This document shows, in pieces, positions 16,201 through 24,670 of a DNA stretch of 64,000 nucleotides; the first letter of the stretch is position 1; each line of letters starts with the position of its first letter. The notes under the pieces were generated by a model. It saw nothing but the letters and a program-made list of their open reading frames with translations. It had not been told where the DNA came from and ran no database searches. Both the position numbers and the translations under genes were made by a program. This DNA comes from Cloacibacterium rupense (lineage in GTDB: Bacteria > Bacteroidota > Bacteroidia > Flavobacteriales > Weeksellaceae), in assembly GCF_014645495.1 (NCBI RefSeq), contig NZ_BMLV01000002.1, forward strand, positions 487,191 to 551,190, written 5' to 3'.

Positions 16201-16719
16201 ATGAAAGGAAACGACAATTGTATTATAAAATCGAAAACATTTATTTTCATTTATTTTTTTGGAATAATTGCTCATTTATTTATTTTTTTCTGGCTTCTAA
16301 TTTTTATTGTATCAGTTGTTTTTGGAGAAAACTTTAAAATCTACTACCTATTTAATATTACATTTTTAATAATTCTAGGTTTGATTTTTTATGCATTTTC
16401 AATTTTTCTAAGGTCAATAATGATTACTGAAAAGGAAATTAGTATTAAATTTTTATTCTTTAAAATCAAATGTTATGAATGTCTTTTTTTTGATTACTGA
16501 TTTACTTCGATTGAAAGAGGAAAAGGAGGTATTTCTGAAGTGTTTTATTTAGTTAAAGACAAAAAACTAAAAATAAGAATTTCAAGCGGTGTGTATAAAA
16601 ACTATTTTCAATTGAAAGAGGTATTAATTAAAAAAATTGAATATAAAGGAATGTTAGAATTAAATTTTTCGGATAATTTCAATTGTTTTTTAGGCAACAA
16701 AATAAATAAACTTCCTTAA
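16201..16719 (+). pseudogene. Membrane protein gene interrupted by one in-frame TGA
   Basis: The frame opens at 16201 and encodes two membrane segments (about residues 12-38 and 47-70) followed by a beta-rich stretch. A TGA at 16498-16500 stops it at residue 99. The same frame continues past the stop for another 72 codons (from FTSIERGKGG to GNKINKLP) up to TAA at 16717, with no other stop and with normal-looking coding sequence (VFYLVKDKKLKIRISSGVY). The whole would be a protein of about 172 residues with two TM helices and a PH-like tail. I infer a recent nonsense mutation or a sequencing error. The function is unknown. Confidence 0.7.
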
Positions 16720-16722
16720 TTT

Positions 16723-17442
16723 ATGACTCTCCACGACCAAATCTTTGAAGCCCTACAATTTCTTTCCAATCCAGAGAAGAAAGAATTTCTACCCTATTTT
16801 TTCAAAACAGGAAAAGGTGAATATGCCGAAGGAGACAAATTCATTGGCGTGGTAGTTCCAGATTCTAGGAAATTGGTGAAAGAATTTTGGCAAAAAGCTG
16901 AACTTCATGATGTTCAAGAAATTTTGAAATCAGAATTTCACGAAATGAGATTGGTGGCGCTTTTGATTTTGGTCAACAAATTTGAAAAATCTAAAGATAA
17001 AACCGAACAAAAAAGCCTTGTAGATTTTTATCTGAAAAACACCAAGTACATCAACAATTGGGATTTGGTAGATTTGTCTTGCTATAAATTGTTAGGAAGG
17101 TATTGTTTTGAAAATCAGAAAGATGATGTTTTAAGAAAACTTTCTAATTCCGAAAACATGTGGGAAAAACGAATCGCTATCGTTGCAACGATGCACCATA
17201 TTAAAAAAGGAAAAATCTTTGATTTGACCAAAGAATTGGTATTGAACAACCTCAATCATCCTCACGATTTAATGCACAAAGCCAACGGTTGGCTCTTGAG
17301 AGAAATAGGAAATAAAGACGAAGAAGTTTTGCTCGATTTTCTAAAAATTCATTACCAAAATATGCCCAGAACCACGCTTCGCTACGCCATAGAAAAACTA
17401 GAAGAAGACCTAAGACAAGATTTTTTGAAAGGTAGAATTTAA
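16723..17442 (+). CDS. AlkD-like DNA alkylation repair protein
   Basis: This 239-residue all-helical protein has HEAT-like repeats matching the DNA alkylation repair family (PF08713). Typical segments are FIGVVVPDSRKLVKEFW near residue 40, YINNWDLVDLSCYKLLG near 107-123, WEKRIAIVATMHHIKKG near 147-163, and DLMHKANGWLLREIG followed by MPRTTLRYAIEKL. AlkD glycosylases excise N3- and N7-alkylpurines. WEKRIAIVAT fits the family. It starts 3 nt after the broken membrane gene, and DUF6122 follows after 12 nt. Confidence 0.92.
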   Translation: MTLHDQIFEALQFLSNPEKKEFLPYFFKTGKGEYAEGDKFIGVVVPDSRKLVKEFWQKAELHDVQEILKSEFHEMRLVALLILVNKFEKSKDKTEQKSLVDFYLKNTKYINNWDLVDLSCYKLLGRYCFENQKDDVLRKLSNSENMWEKRIAIVATMHHIKKGKIFDLTKELVLNNLNHPHDLMHKANGWLLREIGNKDEEVLLDFLKIHYQNMPRTTLRYAIEKLEEDLRQDFLKGRI

Positions 17443-17454
17443 AATTATATTTTT

Positions 17455-17778
17455 TTGGAAATAGCTAAAATATCAGTTCATTATTTCTTACACCTTGTTT
17501 TCCCGGTGTTTATTGCTTTGTTTTTTTTCAGACAAAACTGGAAAAAAGCTTATCTCATCATGCTATGCACTATGCTGGTAGATGTAGACCATCTTTTAGC
17601 AACACCCATGTTTGACAGCCATCGTTGTAGTATAGGTTTTCATCCTTTGCATTCTTATTATGCAATAGTAGTTTATGCGTTAGGAAGTATCTTTTTAAAA
17701 GGAGATTACAGAATAATTTCGGTGGGATTATTGTTTCACATGCTGACCGATTTTCAAGATTACTATTGTTGGAATTAG
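17455..17778 (+). CDS. DUF6122 family membrane protein
   Basis: The protein has 107 residues with a TTG start (no ATG fits the N-terminus). It contains several hydrophobic segments and conserved histidine/aspartate motifs: HYFLHLVFPVF, MLVDVDHLLATP, FHPLHSYYA and FHMLTDFQDYY. This is the pattern of the Bacteroidota DUF6122 family; the D-x-D-H and His clusters in a membrane protein resemble those of YdjM/LexA-regulated membrane hydrolases. The biochemical role is unknown. It lies in a run with the AlkD-like gene and the antiporter. Confidence 0.82.
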   Translation: MEIAKISVHYFLHLVFPVFIALFFFRQNWKKAYLIMLCTMLVDVDHLLATPMFDSHRCSIGFHPLHSYYAIVVYALGSIFLKGDYRIISVGLLFHMLTDFQDYYCWN

Positions 17779-17814
17779 AAAAAGTTGTATTTTTATTGTG
17801 CTAATACAATAATC

Positions 17815-18885
17815 ATGAATCTAAAAGGACTTTTTCAGTGGACAGTTTATATTCCGATAATTTCTGCTTTTTTCTACTCTTCGGGTTTGTTAGCTCAGGA
17901 AGGATGGTTTAGTGTAATAGGTGCTTTTCTACTTATAGGAAGTGTCTTATCTGCGGTGCATCATGCAGAAGTAGTGGCACATAAGGTAGGTGAGCCTTTC
18001 GGAACCATTATTTTGGCGATATGTATTACTATTTTAGAGGTTTCTCTTATTATTTCACTCATGATTGCTGGCGGAGAAAAAGCAATGACCTATGCCAGAG
18101 ATACCGTGTTTGCAGCGATTATGTTGATTCTTAACGGTATATTGGGGGTCTGCATTTGGATTGGAGGGGTAAAGTTCAAAGAACAGTTTTTTGCCCAATC
18201 ATCTACCACTACTTCTTTGGTGAGTTTAGTAGCCATTTTAGTGATGACTCTAATTCTCCCTAATGTTACGGTAAGTGAGGCAGGACCTTTTTATAATACT
18301 TCTCAACTTATTTTTGTTTCCCTTGCCAGTTTGTTAATTTATGGTACTTTTTTAATGGTACAAACGGTGCGCCACAGAAATTATTTTATAGTAGCTGGGG
18401 ATAAAGAAAAACCAGCAAATCCGCCTACCTTAAAGAAAACCTTTCTAAGCCTTGGCTTGTTGATTGTCTGTTTGGCAGTGGTTGTTTTTATGGCCAAAGC
18501 ATTATCTCCTGCCATAGAAGGATTGGTTGTAAAAATGGGCGCTCCAAAAACTTTAGTAGGAGTAATCATTGCAGCAGTAGTACTACTTCCCGAAGGAATA
18601 GCAGCCATAAGAGCCGCTTATAATAATAGAATTCAATCTTCCCTTAATTTGGCTTTAGGTTCTGCATTAGCAAGTATAGGTCTCACAATTCCTGCAGTTT
18701 CCGTGGTTTGTATTTTATACGATATCCCATTGGTTTTAGGGATTGATAAGATTTCGATTATACTTCTGAGTCTCTCTGTATTTACTGCAATGCTGTCTCT
18801 AAGTCGTGGAAAAACGAATATTCTCTACGGAATGGTACTATTGGTAAACTTAGCAGCTTATATTTTCTACATTATTGTTCCTTAA
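17815..18885 (+). CDS. Ca2+/H+ (cation/proton) antiporter, ChaA-like
   Basis: The start at ATG 17815 (356 residues) is favoured over a TTG 30 nt upstream. About ten TM helices are visible. The two repeats of the CaCA superfamily carry acidic motifs: GEPFGTIILAICITILEVSLI (about residues 61-81) and VLLPEGIAAIRAAYNNRIQSSLNLALGSALAS in the second half, matching ChaA/CAX exchangers. It should export Ca2+ (possibly Na+/K+) in exchange for protons at the inner membrane. The stop overlaps the end of the convergent hemoglobin gene by 4 nt. Confidence 0.93.
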   Translation: MNLKGLFQWTVYIPIISAFFYSSGLLAQEGWFSVIGAFLLIGSVLSAVHHAEVVAHKVGEPFGTIILAICITILEVSLIISLMIAGGEKAMTYARDTVFAAIMLILNGILGVCIWIGGVKFKEQFFAQSSTTTSLVSLVAILVMTLILPNVTVSEAGPFYNTSQLIFVSLASLLIYGTFLMVQTVRHRNYFIVAGDKEKPANPPTLKKTFLSLGLLIVCLAVVVFMAKALSPAIEGLVVKMGAPKTLVGVIIAAVVLLPEGIAAIRAAYNNRIQSSLNLALGSALASIGLTIPAVSVVCILYDIPLVLGIDKISIILLSLSVFTAMLSLSRGKTNILYGMVLLVNLAAYIFYIIVP

Positions 18886-19262
18886 GAGAGTTTTCTTGCC
18901 ATTTCCATTTTATAAGCCATCAGATTTGCAATATTTTCTGCTTTTGTTTTGGCAGAATCTGCTATTTCCCCAGTGAAGTTTTCATCAATAGTTTGTTTCC
19001 AGAGCTTTAGCCACGTTTCGAAATGGTGTTTTTCCATAGCTGCCATTTCGTTGATGGGATAATGTGCTCCCATGGGATTTCCATCAAATTTTACAGTGGC
19101 AAACAATACAGATTCCCAGAAAATGTACATTTTGGGCAAGTGTTTTTTCCAATTGACTTGTGCTAAATCATTAAAGAAAAAGCCAATTTCGGAAGTCTTT
19201 ACTTTATCATAGAAAGCATTGACCAGAATTTTTATATCATGGGTTGTTTTGATATCTTCCAT
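18882..19262 (-). CDS. Group III truncated hemoglobin
   Basis: This 126-residue 2-over-2 globin has the group III layout: LVNAFYDKVKTSEIGFFFND (helices A-B with the B10 tyrosine/phenylalanine region), WKKHLPKMYIFWESVLFA (helix E), then HFETWLKLWKQTI with the proximal histidine (F8). These proteins bind O2 or NO; the physiological role in flavobacteria is not settled. It is convergent with the antiporter gene, overlapping 4 nt at the stops. Confidence 0.93.
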   Translation of the reverse strand: MEDIKTTHDIKILVNAFYDKVKTSEIGFFFNDLAQVNWKKHLPKMYIFWESVLFATVKFDGNPMGAHYPINEMAAMEKHHFETWLKLWKQTIDENFTGEIADSAKTKAENIANLMAYKMEMARKLS

Positions 19263-19313
19263 GGCGCTAAATTAAGATAATTTAATCTTATTTCTATAGT
19301 TTTAACTTTTTTC

Positions 19314-19321
19314 TACATTTG
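19314..19321 (+). promoter_or_regulatory. -7 box of the Kir channel gene, possibly leaderless
   Basis: TACATTTG matches TAnnTTTG and ends only 4 nt before the ATG at 19326, so transcription would start at or next to the start codon. Confidence 0.45.
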
Positions 19322-19325
19322 TGTT

Positions 19326-20261
19326 ATGGGAAAACTCAATCAAAAAATTAAAGAAGAAAAAGACAGCGGCTTTTCTACAGTGGTTTCCGGAAGATTTACC
19401 AACAAAGACGGAAGGTACAATGTAAAGAGAAAAGGGGTCAATTTGTTTGACAGATACAGTTGGTATCATACTTTTTTGCTCTTGCCAAGGTTTAAATTTA
19501 TTGGGATTTTGGTGATAGCATACGTAATTGCCAACCTTATTTTCGCATCTATATATTACGCCATAGGAATAGAGCACCTTACAGGAATTGATAAAAGTTC
19601 ACCCGTTCGAGAATTTGTAGATGTTTTTTTCTTTAGCGCACAGACTTTTACTACCGTAGGTTACGGCAGAATAGCACCAGTGGGGGCATTGGCTAGTTTT
19701 GTAGCCACTTTCGAAGCGTTTTTAGGATTGCTTTGTTTTGCAATAGCTACGGGTTTATTCTACGGAAGATTTTCTAGACCTAGAGCTTTTATTAAGTTTA
19801 GCGAAATTGCTGTAGTAGCACCTTTTGAAGAAGAAATGGCCATCATGTTTAGAGCAGCTCCTTTCAAAAACAATATGCTTTCTGAGGCAGAAGTTACCAT
19901 TACTGCAGCGATTGAAGAAACTAAAAATGGTAAATTGGTAAGTAAATTTTATCAATTAGAGCCTACACTCCAAAAAATTAATAGCTTTAGCCTCAACTGG
20001 ACCATTGTACATAAAATAGATAGCAATTCTCCGTTTTATGGTTACACAAAAGAAGATTTTAACAATACAGATATCGAGTTAATCATTATGATTAAAGCTT
20101 TTGATGAAGTTTTTGCAAATACAGTGGTGCAAAGAACGTCATATATTACTTCAGAAATTATCTATGGCGCACAGTTTTTGCCAATGTATCATTCTTCCAA
20201 AGACAACAAAACCACCATTTTGGATTTGGATAAGATTGATGAATACAAAAGAGTTGAATGA
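19326..20261 (+). CDS. Inward-rectifier K+ channel (KirBac-like)
   Basis: This 311-residue protein has two TM helices (about 57-80 and 118-142) flanking a pore loop, FFFSAQTFTTVGYGRIAP, with the K+ selectivity filter TVGYG at 110-114. The C-terminal half forms the immunoglobulin-like cytoplasmic domain of Kir channels, with IYGAQFLPMY near the end. It should conduct K+ as a tetramer in the inner membrane. A -7 box ends 4 nt before the ATG, which suggests a leaderless transcript. Confidence 0.95.
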   Translation: MGKLNQKIKEEKDSGFSTVVSGRFTNKDGRYNVKRKGVNLFDRYSWYHTFLLLPRFKFIGILVIAYVIANLIFASIYYAIGIEHLTGIDKSSPVREFVDVFFFSAQTFTTVGYGRIAPVGALASFVATFEAFLGLLCFAIATGLFYGRFSRPRAFIKFSEIAVVAPFEEEMAIMFRAAPFKNNMLSEAEVTITAAIEETKNGKLVSKFYQLEPTLQKINSFSLNWTIVHKIDSNSPFYGYTKEDFNNTDIELIIMIKAFDEVFANTVVQRTSYITSEIIYGAQFLPMYHSSKDNKTTILDLDKIDEYKRVE

Positions 20262-20344
20262 TAATAGTAAATGAAGTTTCGTTTGAAAAATTTGAATTTT
20301 TTTCAATAAATCTAACCTTTTCATGCAATTTTGAAACTTAGAGA

Positions 20345-20830
20345 ATGGATTTAGAATTTTATAAAAGCCAAGCTTTACAAAAGAATAAAGAACATAAAAA
20401 GTTTTTAGAGAGCCTAAAAAAGAAACCTCCGAAAAACTTAGATTATGTTGTACAAGATACTCATGATGAGGTTTTTGAGGAGATAGATTGCCTAGAATGT
20501 GCCAATTGTTGTAAAACCACAGGCCCTCTCTATACTGAAAAAGACATCGAAAGAATTGCAAAACATCTCAGAATGAAACCTGCAGATTTTGAAGCTAAAT
20601 TTTTAAGAACAGACGAAGACCAGGATAAAGTTTTGCAAAATCTCCCTTGTTTTTTCTTAAATGATGACAATACGTGTAGCATATACGAAGTAAGGCCAAA
20701 AGCGTGTAGAGAATATCCGCATACCGACCGAAAAAAGATTTATCAAATCAATAATCTTACTTTAAAAAATACGGTGATTTGCCCTGCCGCTTATGTTTTT
20801 GTAGAAAAGATGATGGAAAAAATACGTTGA
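20345..20830 (+). CDS. YkgJ family cysteine-cluster protein
   Basis: The protein has 161 residues. The family's cysteine set is complete: CLECANCCKTTGPLYTEKDIERIA in the middle, then LPCFFLNDDNTCSIYEVRPKACREYPH and a late Cys in TVICPAAY. These conserved cysteines (CxxCxxCC, C..C..C) probably bind zinc or an Fe-S cluster (PF03692). The cellular role is unknown. The gene stands alone, with repeat R4 just after it. Confidence 0.9.
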   Translation: MDLEFYKSQALQKNKEHKKFLESLKKKPPKNLDYVVQDTHDEVFEEIDCLECANCCKTTGPLYTEKDIERIAKHLRMKPADFEAKFLRTDEDQDKVLQNLPCFFLNDDNTCSIYEVRPKACREYPHTDRKKIYQINNLTLKNTVICPAAYVFVEKMMEKIR

Positions 20831-20833
20831 ATT

Positions 20834-20965
20834 GCGTGAGCGATAGTAGCGGAAATCCTTTTTTGTGGCTGGTTTAGCATGGAAAAAAGATTGCAGCGGA
20901 TAGCGCGGTCTTTTCACAAAAAAGTGAGGGATATTGGCTTTGGATTTTATGAAAAGACACGCCCA
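20834..20965. repeat. R4 compound hairpin element
   Basis: GAGCGATAGTAGCGGAAATC followed by a T tract is mirrored by an A tract, then GATTGCAGCGGATAGCGCGG. A second stem pairs GGTCTTTTC (about 20909) with GAAAAGACacgCC (about 20951). I recall similar AGCGGAAATCC / AGCGGATAGCG units after genes in many flavobacteria. The function is unknown. Confidence 0.5.
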
Positions 20966-20997
20966 AAAATAAAAAGCCTCAGATTGCTCTGAGACTT
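20966..20997 (-). terminator. Terminator of gdhA
   Basis: On the minus strand the stem GTCTCAGA/TCTGAGGC with a GCAA loop is followed by TTTTTATTTTT. It is 54 nt past the gdhA stop. Confidence 0.8.
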
Positions 20998-21050
20998 CTT
21001 ACCTTTCAAATTTACTTTTTATATTATGGGTTGATGATGAAAATCAAAAA

Positions 21051-22409
21051 TTAGACAACACCCTGAGCAAGCATAGCTTCTGCTACTTTTACAAAACCTG
21101 CAATATTAGCTCCTTTTACGTAGTTTACATAGCCTGTTTCGTCTTTTCCGTATTTCATACAAGCATTGTGAATGCCAATCATTATTTCTTTTAATCTGGC
21201 ATCTACTTCTTCCGAAGTCCAGTTCAATCTAATGGCATTCTGTGTCATTTCTAAACCAGAAGTGGCTACACCACCAGCATTTGAAGCTTTGCCCGGTGAG
21301 AATAAAACGTGATTGTCTAAGAAATAATTGATAGCGTCTAAAGTAGATGGCATGTTAGCCGCTTCTACCACACACATACAACCATTTTCTACTAATTTTT
21401 TAGCGTCTTCTAGGTCTAGTTCGTTTTGGGTAGCAGATGGTATTGCTACATCACATTTCACTTCCCAAGGTCTCTTGCCAGCATGGAATTCTGCGCTTGG
21501 ATATTGTTTTACGTAATCTTCAGCTCTGTTGTTACCAGATGCTCTTAGCTCTAGCAAATAATCAATTTTTTCGCCAGTAATTCCGTCTTTGTCATATACA
21601 TAACCGTCTGGTCCAGAGATGGTAACAGCTTTGCCGCCTAGTTCTTCAATTTTTTTGATAACGCCCCAAGCTACGTTTCCGAAACCTGATACGGTAACCG
21701 TTTTACCTTTGAAATCTTGACCTTTAGTTTTTAGCATTTGTTCTCCGAAGTAAACTACACCGTAACCAGTAGCTTCTGGTCTAATGAGTGAGCCTCCGTA
21801 TGCTAAGCCTTTACCTGTAAGAACTCCGGTAAATTCGTTTCTAATTCTTTTATATTGTCCGAAAAGATAACCAATTTCTCTAGCACCTACGCCTATATCA
21901 CCAGCAGGAACGTCTGTTTCAGGCCCGATATGTTTGCACATTTCTGTCATAAATGATTGGCAGAAACTCATCACTTCACGGTCAGATTTGCCTGTAGGGT
22001 CAAAATCAGAACCTCCTTTTCCTCCTCCCATTGGTAAGGTTGTCAATGAGTTTTTGAAAACTTGCTCAAACGCTAAAAATTTTAATACCGATAAATTTAC
22101 CGTTGGATGAAATCTAATCCCTCCCTTATATGGTCCGATAGCAGAATTCATTTGGATTCTGAAACCTCTGTTAACTTGTATTTCGCCTTTATCATCTACC
22201 CAAGGAACACGGAAGATAATCACTCTTTCTGGTTCTGCCATTCTTTCTAAAAGCTTCATTCCTCTATATTCTTTTTTTGTTAATATAAATGGAATTACGG
22301 TAACCGCCACTTCTTTTACTGCTTGTAAAAATTCTGGCTCGTTAGGATTTTTTGCTTCTATTTTTGCAATGAATTCTTGGATTTTTTGTTCAGCATTATA
22401 ATGTTCCAT
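21051..22409 (-). CDS. gdhA: Glutamate dehydrogenase (NADP-type)
   Basis: This 452-residue hexameric-type enzyme interconverts 2-oxoglutarate plus ammonium and glutamate. LPMGGGKGGSDFDPTGKSD (about 122-140) holds the catalytic and substrate lysines. VSGFGNVAWG is the Rossmann dinucleotide motif. The length and N-terminus match bacterial NADP-linked GDH. It is monocistronic, with a terminator at 20966 and a promoter at 22432. With type III glutamine synthetase at 62458 it covers ammonium assimilation. Confidence 0.96.
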   Translation of the reverse strand: MEHYNAEQKIQEFIAKIEAKNPNEPEFLQAVKEVAVTVIPFILTKKEYRGMKLLERMAEPERVIIFRVPWVDDKGEIQVNRGFRIQMNSAIGPYKGGIRFHPTVNLSVLKFLAFEQVFKNSLTTLPMGGGKGGSDFDPTGKSDREVMSFCQSFMTEMCKHIGPETDVPAGDIGVGAREIGYLFGQYKRIRNEFTGVLTGKGLAYGGSLIRPEATGYGVVYFGEQMLKTKGQDFKGKTVTVSGFGNVAWGVIKKIEELGGKAVTISGPDGYVYDKDGITGEKIDYLLELRASGNNRAEDYVKQYPSAEFHAGKRPWEVKCDVAIPSATQNELDLEDAKKLVENGCMCVVEAANMPSTLDAINYFLDNHVLFSPGKASNAGGVATSGLEMTQNAIRLNWTSEEVDARLKEIMIGIHNACMKYGKDETGYVNYVKGANIAGFVKVAEAMLAQGVV

Positions 22410-22431
22410 AGATGTTATGAATTAATACAGA

Positions 22432-22462
22432 CAAATTTAATTTTTTTTTCTATTCTTGCAAG
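22432..22462 (-). promoter_or_regulatory. Promoter of gdhA
   Basis: The minus strand reads CTTG (22462-22459), 19 nt, TAAATTTG (22439-22432). This is one mismatch from the TTTG-N19-TAnnTTTG consensus, and the -7 box is 22 nt before the start. Confidence 0.6.
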
Positions 22463-22595
22463 GGTATTTTTAGGTTTATTGATAATAATATAATTTATGT
22501 TAAAAAATTTGATAATTTCATAATTTCAATCTGTCTTTTTATAAATATGCAGATAAATTATGAATTTTTAAAGAATTTTAGAATCAATATATTTT

Positions 22596-23714
22596 TTAAG
22601 CGATTGAATATTGTTTCCCAGAATGAGCCTTTATATATGATTTTAGCTCTAAATCTAGTAAAATTGGCAATAATTTAAAGGGTGGTATTTCTAATTTTTC
22701 ACTTAAATCATCTAAAGAAATTTGCTTGTTTTTAGCAATACAATCATAGATAGGTTGTGCCTCTTGATTCAATGTAATCATCTCAGGTTCAAAAAGACTC
22801 GGAATATTTGTTTTTTCCTTATTTAAACCTAACTCATCCAAAATATCTTGATACTTACTGATGATTCTAGCTTTGTTCTGAGAAATGATAAGATTACAAC
22901 CTTGGCTGTAGGGGTCAGAGATTTTGCCCGGTAATGCATATACCTCTCTATTGTAACTATTGGCATAGCTTACAGTACTCATAGAGCCTCCGCCAAAGGC
23001 CGTTTCTACCACAATGGTCAAGCCCGAAAAACCCGCCACAATTCTATTTCTTTGTAAAAAATGTTCTCTATCGGGCTTTTCATTAGAAGTAAATTCTGAA
23101 AGAATGGCGCCCCCTCGTTCAAGCATTTCTTTAGCTAATTTTTTATGCTGCGAAGGGTAGAGCAAATGTAGACCATGAGCTAATACACCCACAGTAGAGA
23201 TATTGTTTTTAAGTGCTTCGGTGTGTGCACAGCCATCTGTTCCAAGTGCTAATCCGCTTACAATCAATAGGTTTTTGTCTTTTAGTAATGTCATAAGTTC
23301 CTCTATGAAAGCTTTTCCATAGGGCGTCATATTTCGGGTTCCTACGATAGAGACGGGGATCAAGTTTTCATCATATTCTCCTTTCTGATAGAGAATTGCA
23401 GGGGCGTCATCACATTGAGAAAGTAATTTGGGGAGTTGGTTGTGATGGCGTAGTAGAATTTTGATATTGTTTTTTTCGCAAAAATTAAGTTCATTTTCTG
23501 CGAATTTTAAAAATTCTTCGTTGCCGATGTCTTTAATGATTCGGCTGCCAAATCCTGGGATTTCTTTTAAAAGCTTTTTTGATAAAAGCCAAGCTTCCTT
23601 TGCGGAACCAGCGGCTTCTATCAATTTCATAAAATTTACATCCCCGATGTGAGGAGTAGCTCGTAATGCAACTGAGTATAAGACTTCTTCCTGAAACATT
23701 CCCAAAAATAGCAA
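22596..23714 (-). CDS. dprA: DNA-processing protein DprA
   Basis: This 372-residue protein has an N-terminal helical HhH/SAM-like part (GFGSRIIKDIG), a central Rossmann-like DNA-binding domain (SIVGTRNMTPYG, LIVSGLALGTDGCAHTEAL, ALPGKISDPYSQGCNLIISQ) and a C-terminal winged-helix domain (ISLDDLSEKLEIPPFKLLPILLDLE). DprA loads RecA on incoming single-stranded DNA during natural transformation. It starts 2 nt after the rhomboid gene's stop; an internal ATG at 23699 is an alternative start. comM at 26729 is a second transformation gene nearby. Confidence 0.96.
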   Translation of the reverse strand: MLFLGMFQEEVLYSVALRATPHIGDVNFMKLIEAAGSAKEAWLLSKKLLKEIPGFGSRIIKDIGNEEFLKFAENELNFCEKNNIKILLRHHNQLPKLLSQCDDAPAILYQKGEYDENLIPVSIVGTRNMTPYGKAFIEELMTLLKDKNLLIVSGLALGTDGCAHTEALKNNISTVGVLAHGLHLLYPSQHKKLAKEMLERGGAILSEFTSNEKPDREHFLQRNRIVAGFSGLTIVVETAFGGGSMSTVSYANSYNREVYALPGKISDPYSQGCNLIISQNKARIISKYQDILDELGLNKEKTNIPSLFEPEMITLNQEAQPIYDCIAKNKQISLDDLSEKLEIPPFKLLPILLDLELKSYIKAHSGKQYSIA

Positions 23715-23716
23715 AA

Positions 23717-24487
23717 TTATTTCTTTCTAATCTCATCTAGTCTTTCCCAAATGTCATCTTTTTTAAGTTTTGGCTTTTCTGTGAAGTGTTCAGGATGGTT
23801 CTGTATGTATTCTTGCCATAGTTTATCATCTTTTTCACTATAATAATTAGGAAATTCCCAGATAAATCTTTTCTTTTTTTCCTGGTGTTTTTTCCTAAAA
23901 ATAATTGCCAATGCTAAGCCTACCACAGCGCCTGAAAGATGTGCCTGCCAAGAAATTTTGCTGGGTTGGTCTAATTGATAAAACAATTCTTCCGGAAATA
24001 TCCCCCAAATCAAACTCCCATAATATAAAGCGACTACCAAGGCTACTGCCAATAAAGTTTTATCTTTTCTGAAAATACCGCTAAAAAAAATGAAAAAAGC
24101 CAATAGATAGACAATTCCACTTGCACCAATGATGCAACTGTAAACAGGTTCTTGACCAAAAAAATTCATCGGGGGCAGCAACCAAACTATCAGCCCAGTG
24201 CTTATCCAACCCCATAATAAAACTTGATTGGCCAATTTAGGATAAAACTGAAAAAGCATGAAAAATAATACTGCAATAGGAACTGAGTTTCCGGCGATAT
24301 GCTCTAAATTTCCATGAAGAAGTGGCGAAAAGACAACTCCCTTTAAACCTTCTGGAACTAAAGGAATTAGAGAGCCATCGCAATGGTCGATGAGGCCTAT
24401 ATTTTGCATAAAAAATCCAATCCACATTGCAGAAAGCATGAGCAGAGGCGCAATTATAGATTTTTTATGGATGACGTTCTTTATCAT
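23717..24487 (-). CDS. Rhomboid family intramembrane serine protease
   Basis: The protein has 256 residues and about six TM helices. Rhomboid motifs are present: LLHGNLEHIAGNSVP (conserved HxNxxHxxxN loop), GASGIVYLLAFF with the catalytic serine, and SWQAHLSGAVVGL with the catalytic histidine. The C-terminal 50 residues are a charged cytoplasmic tail. Substrates are unknown. It is the first gene of a likely two-gene unit with dprA. Confidence 0.93.
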   Translation of the reverse strand: MIKNVIHKKSIIAPLLMLSAMWIGFFMQNIGLIDHCDGSLIPLVPEGLKGVVFSPLLHGNLEHIAGNSVPIAVLFFMLFQFYPKLANQVLLWGWISTGLIVWLLPPMNFFGQEPVYSCIIGASGIVYLLAFFIFFSGIFRKDKTLLAVALVVALYYGSLIWGIFPEELFYQLDQPSKISWQAHLSGAVVGLALAIIFRKKHQEKKKRFIWEFPNYYSEKDDKLWQEYIQNHPEHFTEKPKLKKDDIWERLDEIRKK

Positions 24488-24623
24488 GATGTATTAAGAC
24501 TCAAATTGATTGCCAAAGCAATTTTATGGAAAAAATGGCTAATTTTGTTATGAATTTGTTGAAATTATAGACAAAAAGTAACATTTATGCCCTATTGTGT
24601 AAGCTTAAAACAAATACATATTG

Positions 24624-24631
24624 TATTTTTG
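24624..24631 (+). promoter_or_regulatory. -7 box of the DUF3078 pair
   Basis: TATTTTTG matches TAnnTTTG, 39 nt upstream of the ATG at 24671, in the divergent region between the rhomboid and DUF3078 genes. Confidence 0.4.
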
Positions 24632-24670
24632 AGGCATAATAACTTATACAATCAAATATTGAAAGGACAG

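Noticed and set aside
24587-24670. Longer N-terminus for the first DUF3078 protein
   Set aside because: It would place 28 residues before the signal peptide, and the promoter -7 box at 24624 falls inside it.
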